Made by a program: the position numbers and the translations under genes. The notes under the pieces were generated by a model. That model worked only from the letters and a program-made list of their open reading frames with translations. It was not told where the DNA came from and did no database searches. A stretch of 64,000 nucleotides of DNA from Betaproteobacteria bacterium (GTDB lineage: Bacteria; Pseudomonadota; Gammaproteobacteria; Burkholderiales; Casimicrobiaceae), in contig VBCG01000057.1 in NCBI GenBank assembly GCA_005881895.1, forward strand, positions 1-64,000, given 5' to 3'. Every line of letters starts with the position of its first letter. Position 1 is the first letter of the stretch. Positions 10,343 to 21,419 of the stretch are shown here, piece after piece.

Positions 10343-11650
10343 TCAGATATTGGAGAGAGTCTCGGGGACCGAGCGGCTCGCGGCGAGTGCTGCACTAACC
10401 GTGAGAAACGATCCGAACACGATGATTCTATCAGCGTTGGACGCCGCATCGCGCGCGGCGCGAAACGCGGAGGTGATTGTATCGAACGCGTGGATCGCCG
10501 TTTGCGCGACACCTGCGGCGCGGAGCTTTTCAATGATCGTCAGCGCCGGTGCGCCGCGCGCGCCGGGGAGCCCGGCCACATACCAATGATCGATGCGCGC
10601 CTTGACCGCGTCGACCACGCCGCCGATGTCCTTGTCGGCGTACATCCCGAACACCGCATACGTTTCCGGATGAAACCCCATCGCGCCGAGCGTAGCGGCC
10701 AGCACGCGAGCCGCATGCGGATTGTGCGCAACATCGAGCACGATCGTCGGGCGCCCGGGCAACACCTGAAAACGACCCGGCAGCTCCACCGACACCAGTC
10801 CTTCACGAATGGCACCTGTCGTGACTGGAATCCGATCGCGGAGCACGTCGAGCGTCGCCAAAGCGACCGACGCGTTGGCGAACTGATAGTCGCCGCGCAG
10901 CGCCGGCACCGGCAAGCCGTAGCGCTCGCCGCCCGGCCCGCGATAACGCCATTGCCTGCCCTCGGCGACGAAATCGAAATCGCGACCGATCCGCAGCAAC
11001 CGCGCGCCGATGCTGTCGGCGTAGTCGACGAGCGATGCCGGCGGATTGCGCTCGCCGCAAACAACGGGCTCGCCGGAGCGGAAGATGCCCGCCTTCTCGC
11101 GCCCGATATCCTCGCGCGTAGGGCCGAGATAATCCATGTGGTCGAGATCGACGGCCGTCACGACAGCGACGTCAGCGTCGATCAGATTGACTGCGTCGAG
11201 ACGGCCGCCCAAGCCGACTTCGAGCACGAGCACGTCGAGCTTCGCGCGGGCGAACAGCCACAGCGCGGCCAGCGTGCCGAATTCGAAATACGTGAGCGGT
11301 GTTGCGTCGTTTGCGCCGCCGATCCGCGCAGCTTCCACCGCATCGAACGCCGCGAGCAGATCGTCATCCGAAATGATCTCACCCGCGATCCGCACGCGTT
11401 CGTTGTATCGCTCGAGGTGCGGCGACATGTACAGGCCGACGCGATAGCCGCCGCAGCGCAAGACGGTCTCGAGCATCGCGCAGGTCGAGCCCTTGCCGTT
11501 TGTGCCCGTAACCGTGATGACCGGGTACGCGAGCGCGAGCGGAAGTCGGGACGCGACATCGCGCACGCGTTCCAGACCCATCGCGATCGACTTCGGATGG
11601 AGCGTTTCGAGATACGCGAGCCAGCCCGCGAGCGTCGTCGGGCGCGTCAT
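10343..11650 (-). CDS. folC: Bifunctional folylpolyglutamate/dihydrofolate synthase
   Basis: 435 aa; VTGTNGKGSTCAMLE, GLGGRLDAVN, DVAHNPHAA. Confidence 0.95.
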   Translation of the reverse strand: MTRPTTLAGWLAYLETLHPKSIAMGLERVRDVASRLPLALAYPVITVTGTNGKGSTCAMLETVLRCGGYRVGLYMSPHLERYNERVRIAGEIISDDDLLAAFDAVEAARIGGANDATPLTYFEFGTLAALWLFARAKLDVLVLEVGLGGRLDAVNLIDADVAVVTAVDLDHMDYLGPTREDIGREKAGIFRSGEPVVCGERNPPASLVDYADSIGARLLRIGRDFDFVAEGRQWRYRGPGGERYGLPVPALRGDYQFANASVALATLDVLRDRIPVTTGAIREGLVSVELPGRFQVLPGRPTIVLDVAHNPHAARVLAATLGAMGFHPETYAVFGMYADKDIGGVVDAVKARIDHWYVAGLPGARGAPALTIIEKLRAAGVAQTAIHAFDTITSAFRAARDAASNADRIIVFGSFLTVSAALAASRSVPETLSNI

Positions 11651-11663
11651 CGTTTGCGAGGGT

Positions 11664-12533
11664 TCAGGCGGCGGGCGCCGGCTGCCGCGTCAGCATCGTC
11701 AGCAAACGCGCGAGCTCATCGCGGAGCTGCCGCCGATCGACAATCATGTCGAGCGCGCCCTTTTCGACCAGGAATTCGGCGCGCTGGAAACCCTCGGGCA
11801 ATTTCTCGCGTACGGTTTGCTCGATCACGCGCGGCCCCGCAAATCCGATCAGTGCGCCCGGCTCCGCGAGCACGAGGTCGGCGACAAAGGCGAACGAGGC
11901 GGAAACACCGCCCATCGTCGGATCGGTCAGGATCGACACAAACGGTAAACGCGCCTTCGTAAGCTCTTGCAGCACCGCGGTGGTCTTCGCCATCTGGAAC
12001 AGCGAGTTGACGCCCTCTTGCATCCGCGCGCCGCCGGACGCGGAAATGCACACATACGGCACCCGGTTCTCGAAGGCGACGCGGACGCCGCGAACGAACC
12101 GCTCACCGACAACCGAGCCCATCGAGCCGCCCATGAACTCGAACTCGAAGACGGCCAACACGAGCGGTACGGTCTTGACACTGCCTTGCATGACGATCAG
12201 CGCGTCCATCTCGCCGGTTTCGTCGAGCGCGGCCTCGAGGCGTTCCGAATACTTTTTCTGATCCTTGAACTTGAGCGTGTCGACAGGGACGACTTCGGAG
12301 CCGATCTCGAAGCGGCCTTCCGGATCGAGGAGCTGTTCGATGCGAAGCCGCGCGGATACCCGCGTGTGGAAACCGCACTTCGGGCACACCATCAGATTCT
12401 TCTCGAGATCGGTCCGATAGAGCACCGCCTCGCACGAGACGCACTTGATCCACAGCCCTTCCGGCACCGGCGTCTTGCGAACGCCCGGCGTGCTCTTGAT
12501 CCGGGGCGGCAGCAGTTTGGTGAGCCAGCTCAT
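11664..12533 (-). CDS. accD: Acetyl-CoA carboxylase carboxyltransferase subunit beta
   Basis: 289 aa; C-x2-C zinc ribbon ([29 protein letters not shown]) and carboxyltransferase region. Confidence 0.96.
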   Translation of the reverse strand: MSWLTKLLPPRIKSTPGVRKTPVPEGLWIKCVSCEAVLYRTDLEKNLMVCPKCGFHTRVSARLRIEQLLDPEGRFEIGSEVVPVDTLKFKDQKKYSERLEAALDETGEMDALIVMQGSVKTVPLVLAVFEFEFMGGSMGSVVGERFVRGVRVAFENRVPYVCISASGGARMQEGVNSLFQMAKTTAVLQELTKARLPFVSILTDPTMGGVSASFAFVADLVLAEPGALIGFAGPRVIEQTVREKLPEGFQRAEFLVEKGALDMIVDRRQLRDELARLLTMLTRQPAPAA

Positions 12534-12536
12534 AGC

Positions 12537-12610
12537 GAAATTAGGGTCAGACTCCCATTTCGATTTGGAGCGACGAAATTAGGGCGACATGGGAGTCTGA
12601 CCCTAATTTC
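12537..12610. repeat. Short palindromic repeat with 22-bp perfect arms GAAATTAGGGTCAGACTCCCAT (REP/REPIN-like)
   Basis: Arms 12537-12558 and 12589-12610; extra GAAATTAGGG at 12575-12584; core shared with 34542-34620. Confidence 0.85.
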
Positions 12611-13427
12611 ATGCGGCGCGTTTTCGTTCCATCGAGTCGAGCGCCTGACGGATACCGGCGAGCCAATGCCCAGCCCGTGCGGCGGCTTCACCCGGCGACG
12701 CCTGCTCGATTTCTTCGATGATTCGACTGCCGATCACGATCGCGTCGGCGTGCGCCGCGATTGCACGCGCGCTCGTTGCGTCACGAATGCCGAAGCCGAC
12801 GCCCACCGGGAGACGAACGTGGCGGCGAATATCCGCGAGCCGCCGAGCAACGTCGGCAGTGTCCAGGTGACCGGCGCCCGTGACGCCCTTGAGCGAGACG
12901 TAATAAACGTATCCGCGCGCGAGTGCCGCGACCGCCGCGATGCGAGATTCCGGAGTCGTGGGCGACAGCAGGAATATCGGGGCGATCCCGCGCGCATGCA
13001 ACAGCTGCGCGAAATCGGTGGCTTCCTCGGGTGGGTAGTCGACGACCAAAACGCCGTCGACACCCGCGGACGCGGCGCGATCGGCAAAGACCTTTTCGCC
13101 CATCGCCTCGATCGGATTCGCATAGCCCATCAACACGATCGGCGTCGTGCGATCGCGCATCCGAAAATCGTGCACGACGGCGAGCACATCGCGTAGCGCG
13201 ACCTGTTGGAGAAGCGCACGCTCCGATGCGCGTTGAATGACCGGGCCGTCGGCCATCGGATCGGAGAAGGGAACGCCGAGCTCGATGATATCGGCCCCTG
13301 CCACGGCGATTGCCTCTAGCAGCGCCGGCATCGCGGCAAGCGATGGATCGCCGACGGTGACATAGGGAATCAGCGCCGTGCGTCCGGCGGACTGGACCTT
13401 GGCGAACGTGGCGTCAATCCGATTCAA
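12609..13427 (-). CDS. trpA: Tryptophan synthase alpha chain
   Basis: 272 aa; [27 protein letters not shown]. Confidence 0.97.
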   Translation of the reverse strand: MNRIDATFAKVQSAGRTALIPYVTVGDPSLAAMPALLEAIAVAGADIIELGVPFSDPMADGPVIQRASERALLQQVALRDVLAVVHDFRMRDRTTPIVLMGYANPIEAMGEKVFADRAASAGVDGVLVVDYPPEEATDFAQLLHARGIAPIFLLSPTTPESRIAAVAALARGYVYYVSLKGVTGAGHLDTADVARRLADIRRHVRLPVGVGFGIRDATSARAIAAHADAIVIGSRIIEEIEQASPGEAAARAGHWLAGIRQALDSMERKRAA

Positions 13428-13453
13428 TGCGTGTGCGATTAAGGGTTAAGCGG

Positions 13454-14698
13454 TTATCGGCGCGACGGATCGCACTCGGGACGGCAATAAAACTGGAGAC
13501 CCGCGCGTTCGGCAACGGTATTCATATCCTTGTCGCCGCGACCGGAGAGATTCACCAGCATGATCGCATCACGTGGGAGTGTGGGTGCGAGCTTCATTGC
13601 ATGGGCGAGCGCGTGCGCGGATTCGAGCGCGGGAATGATGCCTTCGATCCGGCAGCAATCGTGAAATGCCGCCAGCGCTTCTTGATCGGTGATCGTCACA
13701 TACTCGGCGCGACCGCTGTCCTTCAGCCACGCGTGCTCGGGACCGACGCCCGGGTAGTCGAGGCCAGCCGAAACAGAATGCGTCTCAAGGATTTGGCCAT
13801 CATCGTTTTGCAGCAAGTACGTGCGGTTGCCGTGCAAGACGCCGGGACGACCTGCCGTCAGCGATGCGGCATGCTTGCCGGTTGCGATGCCTTCGCCGGC
13901 TGCCTCGACGCCGACGAGCTTAACCGCGTCGCGCATGAGATACGGAAAGAAAATGCCCATTGCGTTACTGCCCCCGCCCACGCAGGCGATCACGTAATCC
14001 GGTTGTCGCCCTGCCGCCTCCGGCATCTGCACGAGGCACTCACGACCGATCACGCTTTGGAAATCGCGGACCATCATCGGGTACGGATGCGGTCCCGCAA
14101 CGCTGCCGATGATATAGAACGTGCTCTCGACGTTGGTCACCCAATCGCGCATCGCTTCGTTCAACGCGTCCTTGAGCGTTTTGGAGCCCGAGGTGACGGG
14201 CACGACCGACGCGCCGAGGAGCTTCATTCGAAAAACGTTCTGCGCCTGGCGCTTCACGTCCTCGGTGCCCATGTAGACGACGCATTCCATGCCGAAGCGC
14301 GCGGCGACGGTGGCGGCAGCGACGCCGTGTTGGCCGGCGCCCGTTTCGGCGATGACACGCTTCTTGCCGAGCCGGCATGCAAGGAGCGCCTGGCCGATGC
14401 AGTTGTTGATCTTGTGGGCGCCCGTGTGATTCAGGTCCTCGCGCTTCAACCAGATTTGCGCGCCGCCCAACTCTTGCGACCAACGCTTTGCGTGATAAAC
14501 GGGCGAAGGTCGACCGACGTAGTGTTTGAGCTCGTACTCGAACTCATCACGGAAATCGGTGTCGTCGCGGTAACGCGCGTATTGGGTCTTGAGCTCGTCG
14601 AGCGCGCGGATCAGCGTTTCAGCGACGAAAACGCCGCCGTATTGACCGAAATGGCCCCGCTCGTCAGGCAGGTCATACGCGCCCGGTAGATCCGCCAT
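13454..14698 (-). CDS. trpB: Tryptophan synthase beta chain
   Basis: ORF 13454-14803; likely start [25 protein letters not shown] at 14698; [19 protein letters not shown] motif. Confidence 0.97.
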   Translation of the reverse strand: MADLPGAYDLPDERGHFGQYGGVFVAETLIRALDELKTQYARYRDDTDFRDEFEYELKHYVGRPSPVYHAKRWSQELGGAQIWLKREDLNHTGAHKINNCIGQALLACRLGKKRVIAETGAGQHGVAAATVAARFGMECVVYMGTEDVKRQAQNVFRMKLLGASVVPVTSGSKTLKDALNEAMRDWVTNVESTFYIIGSVAGPHPYPMMVRDFQSVIGRECLVQMPEAAGRQPDYVIACVGGGSNAMGIFFPYLMRDAVKLVGVEAAGEGIATGKHAASLTAGRPGVLHGNRTYLLQNDDGQILETHSVSAGLDYPGVGPEHAWLKDSGRAEYVTITDQEALAAFHDCCRIEGIIPALESAHALAHAMKLAPTLPRDAIMLVNLSGRGDKDMNTVAERAGLQFYCRPECDPSRR

Positions 14699-15350
14699 CC
14701 GCATTGCGCACTCCTTGCATGAACGCCGCAATCCGCGCCGCGTCTTTGAGACCGCGACGCGGCCGGCCTTCGGCATCGCGCTCCTCGACGCCGGAGGAAA
14801 CATCGACGCCCCAGGGTCTCACCGCGCGGATCGCGCGTTCCACATTCTGCGGATCGAGTCCGCCTGACAACACGATCGGCCGGCGCAAACGCTCGCGCAC
14901 AGCGTCGGAAAGTCGCGTCCAGTCGAATGCGATTCCGGTGCCGCCGGGAAGATCGCCTTCTGCAAACGCGTCGAACAACAAACCGGCCGCATCATCATAG
15001 CGCGCCGCGTATTCTAGCAAATCGACTTCCAGCTTTACGGCGATCGCCTTGAGATAGGGCCGACCGAAGCGTCGGCAGAACGCGGGGCTTTCGGCACCGT
15101 GGAACTGCAACGCGTCGAGCGGCACTTCGGCCAGCGCGGCGCTGACCTCCTCCGGCGCAGGATCCACAAACAAGCCGACGACTTTCACAAACGGCGGCAA
15201 TGCTTGCGCGATTTCCCGCGCCCGATTGCAATCGACATAGCGCGGCGTTCCGCGCCACAGCACGACGCCGATGGCATCCGCGCCTGCCTGCGCCGCAGCG
15301 ACGCCGTCCGCCACTCGCGTGATACCGCAGATTTTGACGCGGGTGCGCAT
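14673..15350 (-). CDS. trpF: Phosphoribosylanthranilate isomerase
   Basis: 225 aa; [23 protein letters not shown]. Confidence 0.96.
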   Translation of the reverse strand: MRTRVKICGITRVADGVAAAQAGADAIGVVLWRGTPRYVDCNRAREIAQALPPFVKVVGLFVDPAPEEVSAALAEVPLDALQFHGAESPAFCRRFGRPYLKAIAVKLEVDLLEYAARYDDAAGLLFDAFAEGDLPGGTGIAFDWTRLSDAVRERLRRPIVLSGGLDPQNVERAIRAVRPWGVDVSSGVEERDAEGRPRRGLKDAARIAAFMQGVRNADGGSTGRV

Positions 15351-15360
15351 GGTGGCTTAG

Positions 15361-16143
15361 CTAACGCGGCAGCACGACGTCGCAGCGCGTATTCGGCAAT
15401 CCGAAGCGCGCCGGATAGTCGGCGCCGGTGAGATACAAGCCGTCCGGCGCAAATGTCGGCGCGGCGCGCGTGCGGTCACGCGCGGACAGCAGCTGCGCGA
15501 TCCATTCCGGCGGATGCTTGCCGGCACCGACGTAGATGAGCGATCCGACGATATTGCGCAGCATGTGATGAAGGAAAGCGTCGGCCGAAAAATCGAAGCG
15601 AATAAGCGAACCTTGGACGTCAATCGCGATACGCGTCAACGATTTCACCGGCGATTTCGCCTGGCATTCCGCCGCGCGAAACGCCGAGAAATCATGGGTG
15701 CCCGCAATATGAGCCGCGCCGGCACGCATCGCAGCCACATCGAGCGACGCATGGTACCAGCCGACCCGCTTCGCCAGCAGTGCGGGCCGCTCCGAACGCG
15801 CCAACAGCAGATAAGTGTAGTGGCGCGCAACGGCCGCGAATCGCGCGTGAAAATCATCGGCCACCGGTTGCGCCCATAAGATGGCCGCCGACTTTGGCAG
15901 CAACGCATTCGCGCCGCGAACCCAGGCACTCGCCGGTCGGTCGGCGTCGGCGTCGAAGTGCACGATCTGCGACGCCGCGTGGACGCCGGCGTCGGTGCGT
16001 CCCGCCGCAGCCGTGGCGACGCGTTGGGCGGCGATCGAGCCGAGCGCACGCTCGAGCGCATCCTGCACGCTGCACGCGGACGCCTGCGATTGCCAACCGC
16101 AGAACGCATCGCCGGCGTACTCGATTGCCAACGCAATACGCAT
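15361..16143 (-). CDS. truA: tRNA pseudouridine(38-40) synthase
   Basis: 260 aa; AAGRTDAGVHAASQIVHF motif. Confidence 0.96.
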   Translation of the reverse strand: MRIALAIEYAGDAFCGWQSQASACSVQDALERALGSIAAQRVATAAAGRTDAGVHAASQIVHFDADADRPASAWVRGANALLPKSAAILWAQPVADDFHARFAAVARHYTYLLLARSERPALLAKRVGWYHASLDVAAMRAGAAHIAGTHDFSAFRAAECQAKSPVKSLTRIAIDVQGSLIRFDFSADAFLHHMLRNIVGSLIYVGAGKHPPEWIAQLLSARDRTRAAPTFAPDGLYLTGADYPARFGLPNTRCDVVLPR

Positions 16144-16167
16144 CGGGTTCTTTGGGCCTCTTGAAAA

Positions 16168-16203
16168 GACGCGGGCGGCGAATCGGTCGATCCGCCGCCC
16201 GTT
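16168..16203 (-). terminator. Intrinsic-type hairpin after fimV
   Basis: Minus strand cgggcggcg-gatcgaccgatt-cgccgcccg followed by cgtctttt. Confidence 0.45.
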
Positions 16204-16221
16204 CTAACAGAGATGAAGGAA

Positions 16222-18825
16222 TTAGCCGAGCTTGCCCAGCAGCGTTTGTGCTTCCGTCTTTTGCTGGTCGTCGCCCTCGTGCAGCACTTCCTGCAGGATT
16301 TCGCGCGCGCCTTCGACGTCGCCCATTTCCTGATACGCCTTGGCGAGGTCGAGCTTCGTCGCGGCGTCGTGCCATTGGCCGTCGAGCACCGAAGGCGTCG
16401 GGTCCTCGAACGTCGTGCGATCGGGATCGAACGACAAGTCGAGCTTGTCGAGCTCGAGCGCGGCCGCAGGGCGCGACAGTTGCGATGGCGTCGGCGTATT
16501 CTCGGCGACGGCGGTTAACGTGGGCGCTTCTTTGGTCTTGAACGGCGCCGGCTTATCGGCATCATCCAGCTGGAAATCGATGTCGAAGTGCGGCGCGTCG
16601 CTGGTGGTCGCCACCTTGTCGGCGAGACCCGAAACCTTGGTCTCGAGTGTCGACTTGCTCGCGGCCATCGCGCTCGCTAGCGCAACGGTCGCGGCACCCG
16701 CCGCCGCTTTGTGTGCATCCGCCGTCGAATCGACGGCTGATTTGTCGCGAGCGGTGACTTCGGGCACATGGTCCGGCGCGGCTAACGTACCGTCGGTCGC
16801 GCGCTGCTTGGGCATGCCGACCCCCGGCTGAATAGTGATGTCGTCGTCGATCATTCGATCGAGCGCCGGCGGCTCTTGCTTCGTTGCAACGGGATCGTGC
16901 GCGGCTTCGACGAACGTCGACGCGGATTCCATGCCCGCGTGCGTCGACGCGCCACCGCCCTCACTGAACATCGGATTGTTGGGATCAAGCTGACGGCCCA
17001 GTGCAACCGCCTTTGTCCAGGCGTCGCCCTGGCCTTGCGAAACGGCAAAGAGCTCGGTGGCGACCGTCTCGAACGCCGACGGCTTGTTGTGCTGCGCGTG
17101 GATCTCGAGCAGCTTCAAATAGATCTCTTGCCGCTGCGGATCCTTCTTGAGCGCTTCCTTCAGTATCTCCTCGGCCTGGGCGTCCCGCCCGTACGCCAGA
17201 TAAACCTCGGCTTCGGCGATCGGGTCGACTTCATCGGTATCGATGTTGCCGAGACCTTCACGGCTGAAATCGCTCGCGAGCGAATTCTCGCCGGTATTGA
17301 CGACGCCGCCGCCCGTTGAGCCGAACACGGTATTGGTCTTGATGTCGGTGCCCGAGATGATGCTGTCCTCGAACTTGGTCGCTTTGCGCCGGCGCCCCGC
17401 GACAAACGCAGCGATTCCGGCGAGGATCGCGAGCGCGCCCGCGACGATCGCCCACGCCGGCATGTTGGCAAGCAAATCGCTGAAGAATCCGGGCGGTTCC
17501 CTGACCGGCGCCTTGGTTTGCACAGGCGGTACGGGCGGCGTCTTGGTTTCCGCAGCTTTCGACTCGGCGGCCGGCGCTTCGGCGGCTTTCGTCTCCGGCG
17601 CCTTGGCGGGCTCCGCTGCCTTCATCGGCTCCGTTGCTTTCCCGGGCTCAACCGCTTGGCCGGTTGCCGGCGCTGCCGCGACGGGCGGAGGTGGAGCTAC
17701 GACAGCGGCGTCCTTCCCGGGCTCGGGCGCCTTGCCTTTGGACGCATCGGCTTGCGATTGCACTTGCGCCAACGATTCGTTCTTGATTTCGATCGTCCGC
17801 TGCAGGTCGCGCACGGTCTTCTCGAGCGCGGCGATTCGCGCCTGGGCTTCGGTTAGCTGCTTGTCGCGTGCGATCCGTTCTTCCGCGACGCCGGCCTTGG
17901 CGTTCGCCTCGCGGGAGACCTTGAGTTGATCCCGACCCGGCGGGGCCGCAGGCGTCGTCTCCGCGACGGCAGTGCCGATGCGGCCGGCGGTTTCGCGGCT
18001 GGCGCCACCGGATGCTGCAGGCGCCGATCCTGCGACGCGGTCGCGGTAGGAGCGCCAATCGGCGGCTTGCATCCGAACGATCCGAGTGGCCTCGGTGGAA
18101 TCGGTTGCCGCAGCGTCAGCGGCACTCGGGACGCTCATGATCGCCCCGCGCCGCAGGCGATTGATGTTTTGCTCGTCGAATGCGTTCTGGTTGCGGTTCA
18201 AGAACGCGACCAGCATCTGATCGAGCGTGGCATCGTTGGGCTTGAATTGTCCGGCGATCTTGGCGAGCGTGTCGCCGGATTTGACCGTGTATTGGTCGCC
18301 TCCGCCCCCGCCGGATTGCGTTGTGGTAGCCGTTGAAGCGCGCGGTGCTGCTGGCGCCGGCGCCGCCGCGGTACGCGCAGCACCTGTGCGAGCGGGAGAA
18401 ATCGGTTCGGCAACCGCGGGCGCCGATACGCCCGGCGGATCGAGAAGAAACGTGTATTCGCGCACGACGCGTCCCGACGCCCAATTCAACTCGACCATCA
18501 GATCTAGGAACGGCTCGTTGACCGGCGCGGCCGAAGAAATCTTGAGGACCGGATTGCCGGCGACGTATTCGACACCTACCCTCGTGCGCGCAAGTACGCC
18601 CTGGTACGTCAGATTGTTCTGCCGATAAAGCGAAGGATCGGCGATCTTCGCTGACAACGACTCGAGCTCATCGCGCGATACCGACGTCAACTCGATGCGT
18701 GCATTGAGCGGCTGGCCGAGTGCGGAGTCGACGGTCAATTTGCCGAGGCCAAGCGCAAGCGCGGTAGGGGGAATCGCCAGCGCTCCCGCCACGAGGCCGA
18801 ACGTAATCATGGGTTTTGCTCGCAT
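16222..18825 (-). CDS. fimV: FimV-like protein (LysM domain, C-terminal TPR/FimV domain)
   Basis: 867 aa; ALGLGKLTVDSALGQPLNARIEL N-terminus, LysM (YTVKSGDTLAKIAGQF), acidic C-terminus KLDLAKAYQEMGDVEGAREILQEVLHEGDDQQK. Confidence 0.93.
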   Translation of the reverse strand: MRAKPMITFGLVAGALAIPPTALALGLGKLTVDSALGQPLNARIELTSVSRDELESLSAKIADPSLYRQNNLTYQGVLARTRVGVEYVAGNPVLKISSAAPVNEPFLDLMVELNWASGRVVREYTFLLDPPGVSAPAVAEPISPARTGAARTAAAPAPAAPRASTATTTQSGGGGGDQYTVKSGDTLAKIAGQFKPNDATLDQMLVAFLNRNQNAFDEQNINRLRRGAIMSVPSAADAAATDSTEATRIVRMQAADWRSYRDRVAGSAPAASGGASRETAGRIGTAVAETTPAAPPGRDQLKVSREANAKAGVAEERIARDKQLTEAQARIAALEKTVRDLQRTIEIKNESLAQVQSQADASKGKAPEPGKDAAVVAPPPPVAAAPATGQAVEPGKATEPMKAAEPAKAPETKAAEAPAAESKAAETKTPPVPPVQTKAPVREPPGFFSDLLANMPAWAIVAGALAILAGIAAFVAGRRRKATKFEDSIISGTDIKTNTVFGSTGGGVVNTGENSLASDFSREGLGNIDTDEVDPIAEAEVYLAYGRDAQAEEILKEALKKDPQRQEIYLKLLEIHAQHNKPSAFETVATELFAVSQGQGDAWTKAVALGRQLDPNNPMFSEGGGASTHAGMESASTFVEAAHDPVATKQEPPALDRMIDDDITIQPGVGMPKQRATDGTLAAPDHVPEVTARDKSAVDSTADAHKAAAGAATVALASAMAASKSTLETKVSGLADKVATTSDAPHFDIDFQLDDADKPAPFKTKEAPTLTAVAENTPTPSQLSRPAAALELDKLDLSFDPDRTTFEDPTPSVLDGQWHDAATKLDLAKAYQEMGDVEGAREILQEVLHEGDDQQKTEAQTLLGKLG

Positions 18826-18882
18826 GCCGACCTCTTTCGCAGTTGCAGTTACTCAAGAAAACATAACATCATGGGCTTAGCG

Positions 18883-18920
18883 AGGCAAGCTAAACCTCGG
18901 TATTAGCTTGCCTTTTTTTA
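18883..18920 (+). terminator. Plus-strand intrinsic-terminator-like hairpin with no plus-strand gene upstream
   Basis: 11-bp perfect arms aggcaagctaa / ttagcttgcct, 9-nt loop, then T run 18913-18919. Confidence 0.55.
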
Positions 18921-19102
18921 GCCATCGTTGCACCGAATCCAGCGACCCCTACTTGCACAAAAACGCAAAGCGTAGCGCTATTAGCGGTACCTACCACTAG
19001 ATATTGTACTCACGCCGACGCTTGCGCGTGTTGCTTTCGCGCAGGCACCCATGGCGCGCCCCGATTCAGCCCCAATTGGAAAAAACGTGCGCGAATTGCA
19101 GC

Positions 19103-19136
19103 AAAAATCGCGCCCGGCACGGCGGGGACGGCGCGA
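19103..19136 (-). terminator. Intrinsic-type terminator after asd
   Basis: Minus strand tcgcgcc ... ggcgcga followed by ttttt. Confidence 0.5.
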
Positions 19137-19138
19137 GA

Positions 19139-20260
19139 TCACCTTTCAAGCAGGATCCGAAGCATTCGGCGCAACGGTTCGGCCGCCCCCCACAGCAGTT
19201 GATCTCCGCACGTGAAGGCCGACAGGTATTGTGAACCCATCTCCAGCTTGCGCAAACGTCCGACAGGAATCTCCAGCGTGCCGGTGACCGCCGCGGGAGC
19301 CAATCGCCGGATGCTGTCTTCGCGCGTGTTCGGAACGACGCGCACCCAGCTGTTTCCTCCTGCGATCACCTGCTCGACCTCCGGCAGCGGCAAGTCCCGG
19401 CGTAGCTTGATCGTCAACGCTTGCGAATGACAACGCATCGCGCCGACCCGCACGCACAACGATTCGACCGGAATCGCCCGCCGGCCGGTAGCGCCGCCCC
19501 GACCGAGGATCTTGTTGGCTTCGGCGCCGCCCTTCCACTCTTCCTTGCTCATGCCGTTGCCGAGATCCTTGTCGATCCATGGTATCAACGAGCCCGCGAG
19601 CGGCACGCCGGTGTGCTCAGTCGGAAAGCGCTCATCGCGCAGAATGCCGGCGACTTCGCGGTCGATGTCGAGAATCGACGACGCCGGATCGTCGAGCAGC
19701 GCCTTTGCCGCGAGATGCGCTTCGCCCATTTGCTGCAGCAGCTCCCGCATGTTCTGCGCCCCGGCGCCTGACGCGGCCTGGTAGGTCATGCACGTCATCC
19801 ATTCGACCAGGTCGTGCTTGAACAGCCCCGCGAGACCCATCAACATCAAGCCAACCGTGCAGTTGCTGCCGATGTAATTCTTTACGCCATGCGCAAGCGC
19901 CGCGTCGATCACGTCGCGATTGACGGGATCGAGAATGATCACCGCGTCGTCGCTCATCCGCAACGCATTCGCAGCATCGATCCAGTAGCCGTTGAATCCT
20001 GCCGCGCGGATTTTCGCGTGCATCGCATTCGTCCAGTCGCTTCCCTGGCAGGTGACGATTGCGTCGAAGCCCTTGAACGCCGCCGCATCGTTTGCGTCCT
20101 TGAGCGCGCCGGTCGTTTTGCCTATCGGAGGGCCCGCGCCGCCGGCGCGCGATGCCGAAAAGAATTCGACATCGAGCAAATCGAAATCGTGTTCCTCGAG
20201 CATCCGCTGCAACAGCACCGAGCCCACCATTCCCCGCCATCCGACGAATCCGACCCGCAT
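19139..20260 (-). CDS. asd: Aspartate-semialdehyde dehydrogenase
   Basis: [36 protein letters not shown], active-site SNCT. Confidence 0.96.
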   Translation of the reverse strand: MRVGFVGWRGMVGSVLLQRMLEEHDFDLLDVEFFSASRAGGAGPPIGKTTGALKDANDAAAFKGFDAIVTCQGSDWTNAMHAKIRAAGFNGYWIDAANALRMSDDAVIILDPVNRDVIDAALAHGVKNYIGSNCTVGLMLMGLAGLFKHDLVEWMTCMTYQAASGAGAQNMRELLQQMGEAHLAAKALLDDPASSILDIDREVAGILRDERFPTEHTGVPLAGSLIPWIDKDLGNGMSKEEWKGGAEANKILGRGGATGRRAIPVESLCVRVGAMRCHSQALTIKLRRDLPLPEVEQVIAGGNSWVRVVPNTREDSIRRLAPAAVTGTLEIPVGRLRKLEMGSQYLSAFTCGDQLLWGAAEPLRRMLRILLER

Positions 20261-20286
20261 ATTCGTTCCCATTCGAAAGAGTGGCT

Positions 20287-21366
20287 CTAACTGCGCACCA
20301 GCGCGGCGGTCACAGCGTCGCCCATTGCCCGCGTACCGATGATGCGCTCGCCGGGTTGTGCGATGTCGCTTGTCCGAAGCCCGTCTGCCAGAACGACGCG
20401 CACCGCTCGCTCAATTCGCGCCGCAACGTCGTCGCGCGTGAATGTGTAACGGAACATCATAGCGAGCGACAGGATCGTCGCGAGCGGATTGGCCTTGTCC
20501 TGCCCCGCGAGATTAGGCGCCGAGCCATGAATCGGCTCATAGAGCCCCTTGCGCCGCTCGTCGAGCGACGCGGAGGGCAGCATGCCGATCGATCCGGCCA
20601 GCATCGACGCTTCGTCGGAAAGAATGTCGCCAAACAGATTGCCCGTGACGATCACGTCGAACTGCTTTGGATTGCGAACGAGCTGCATTGCCGCATTGTC
20701 GACGTACATATGCGAAAGCGCGACATCGGGATAATCGCGGCCCACCGTTGTGACGACTTCGCGCCACAGAATGCTGGTGTCGAGTACGTTCGCTTTGTCG
20801 ACCGAGCAGAGCTTACGCTTACGCCCGCGCGCTGTTTCAAAACCGACGCGTGCGATGCGGCGGATTTCGCTTTCGCTGTAGCGCATCGTGTCGAAGCCTT
20901 CGGATTCGCCGGCGACGTTGGTCCCTCTTCCGCGCGGCTCGCCGAAATAGATGTCCCCCGTCAGCTCGCGCACGATCATCAGGTCGAGTCCCGCTACGAC
21001 TTCCGCCTTCAACGTCGACGACGCCGTCAGCTCCGGGAAAAGCAATGCGGGTCGCAAGTTCGCGAAGAGTCCGAGGCCTTTTCTGATCGCGAGGATTCCT
21101 TGCTCCGGACGAAGCTCGCGCGGCAACGCGTCGTAGCGCGGGCCTCCCACTGCGCCAAGGAGGACCGCATCGGCTTCGCGGGCGAGCGCGAGCGTAGCGT
21201 GGGGCAACGGATGTCGCGCAGCCTCGTAACCCGCGCCGCCGATCGGCGCCGTCTCCGTTTCGATCGGCAGGCCTTCGCGCGCGAGGACGTGCAAGATCTT
21301 CGTCGCTTCGCCGACGATCTCGGGACCGATGCCGTCGCCCGGCAGAATCGCAATCTTCACTTGCAC
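20287..21366 (-). CDS. leuB: 3-isopropylmalate dehydrogenase
   Basis: 359 aa; [51 protein letters not shown] start (21366 or 21360). Confidence 0.96.
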   Translation of the reverse strand: MQVKIAILPGDGIGPEIVGEATKILHVLAREGLPIETETAPIGGAGYEAARHPLPHATLALAREADAVLLGAVGGPRYDALPRELRPEQGILAIRKGLGLFANLRPALLFPELTASSTLKAEVVAGLDLMIVRELTGDIYFGEPRGRGTNVAGESEGFDTMRYSESEIRRIARVGFETARGRKRKLCSVDKANVLDTSILWREVVTTVGRDYPDVALSHMYVDNAAMQLVRNPKQFDVIVTGNLFGDILSDEASMLAGSIGMLPSASLDERRKGLYEPIHGSAPNLAGQDKANPLATILSLAMMFRYTFTRDDVAARIERAVRVVLADGLRTSDIAQPGERIIGTRAMGDAVTAALVRS

Positions 21367-21369
21367 CTT

Positions 21370-21401
21370 AAAAAAAAGCGGCGCCTGAGTTCTGGCGCCG
21401 C
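21370..21401 (-). terminator. Strong intrinsic terminator between leuD and leuB
   Basis: Minus strand GCGGCGCC-agaactca-GGCGCCGC followed by TTTTTTTT, immediately before leuB. Confidence 0.85.
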
Positions 21402-21419
21402 GTCATTGTTAGGTATTGC

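Noticed and set aside
10490-11962. 490-aa plus-strand ORF
   Set aside because: Lies antisense to folC and the end of accD; Arg/Ala/His-rich composition typical of spurious antisense frames
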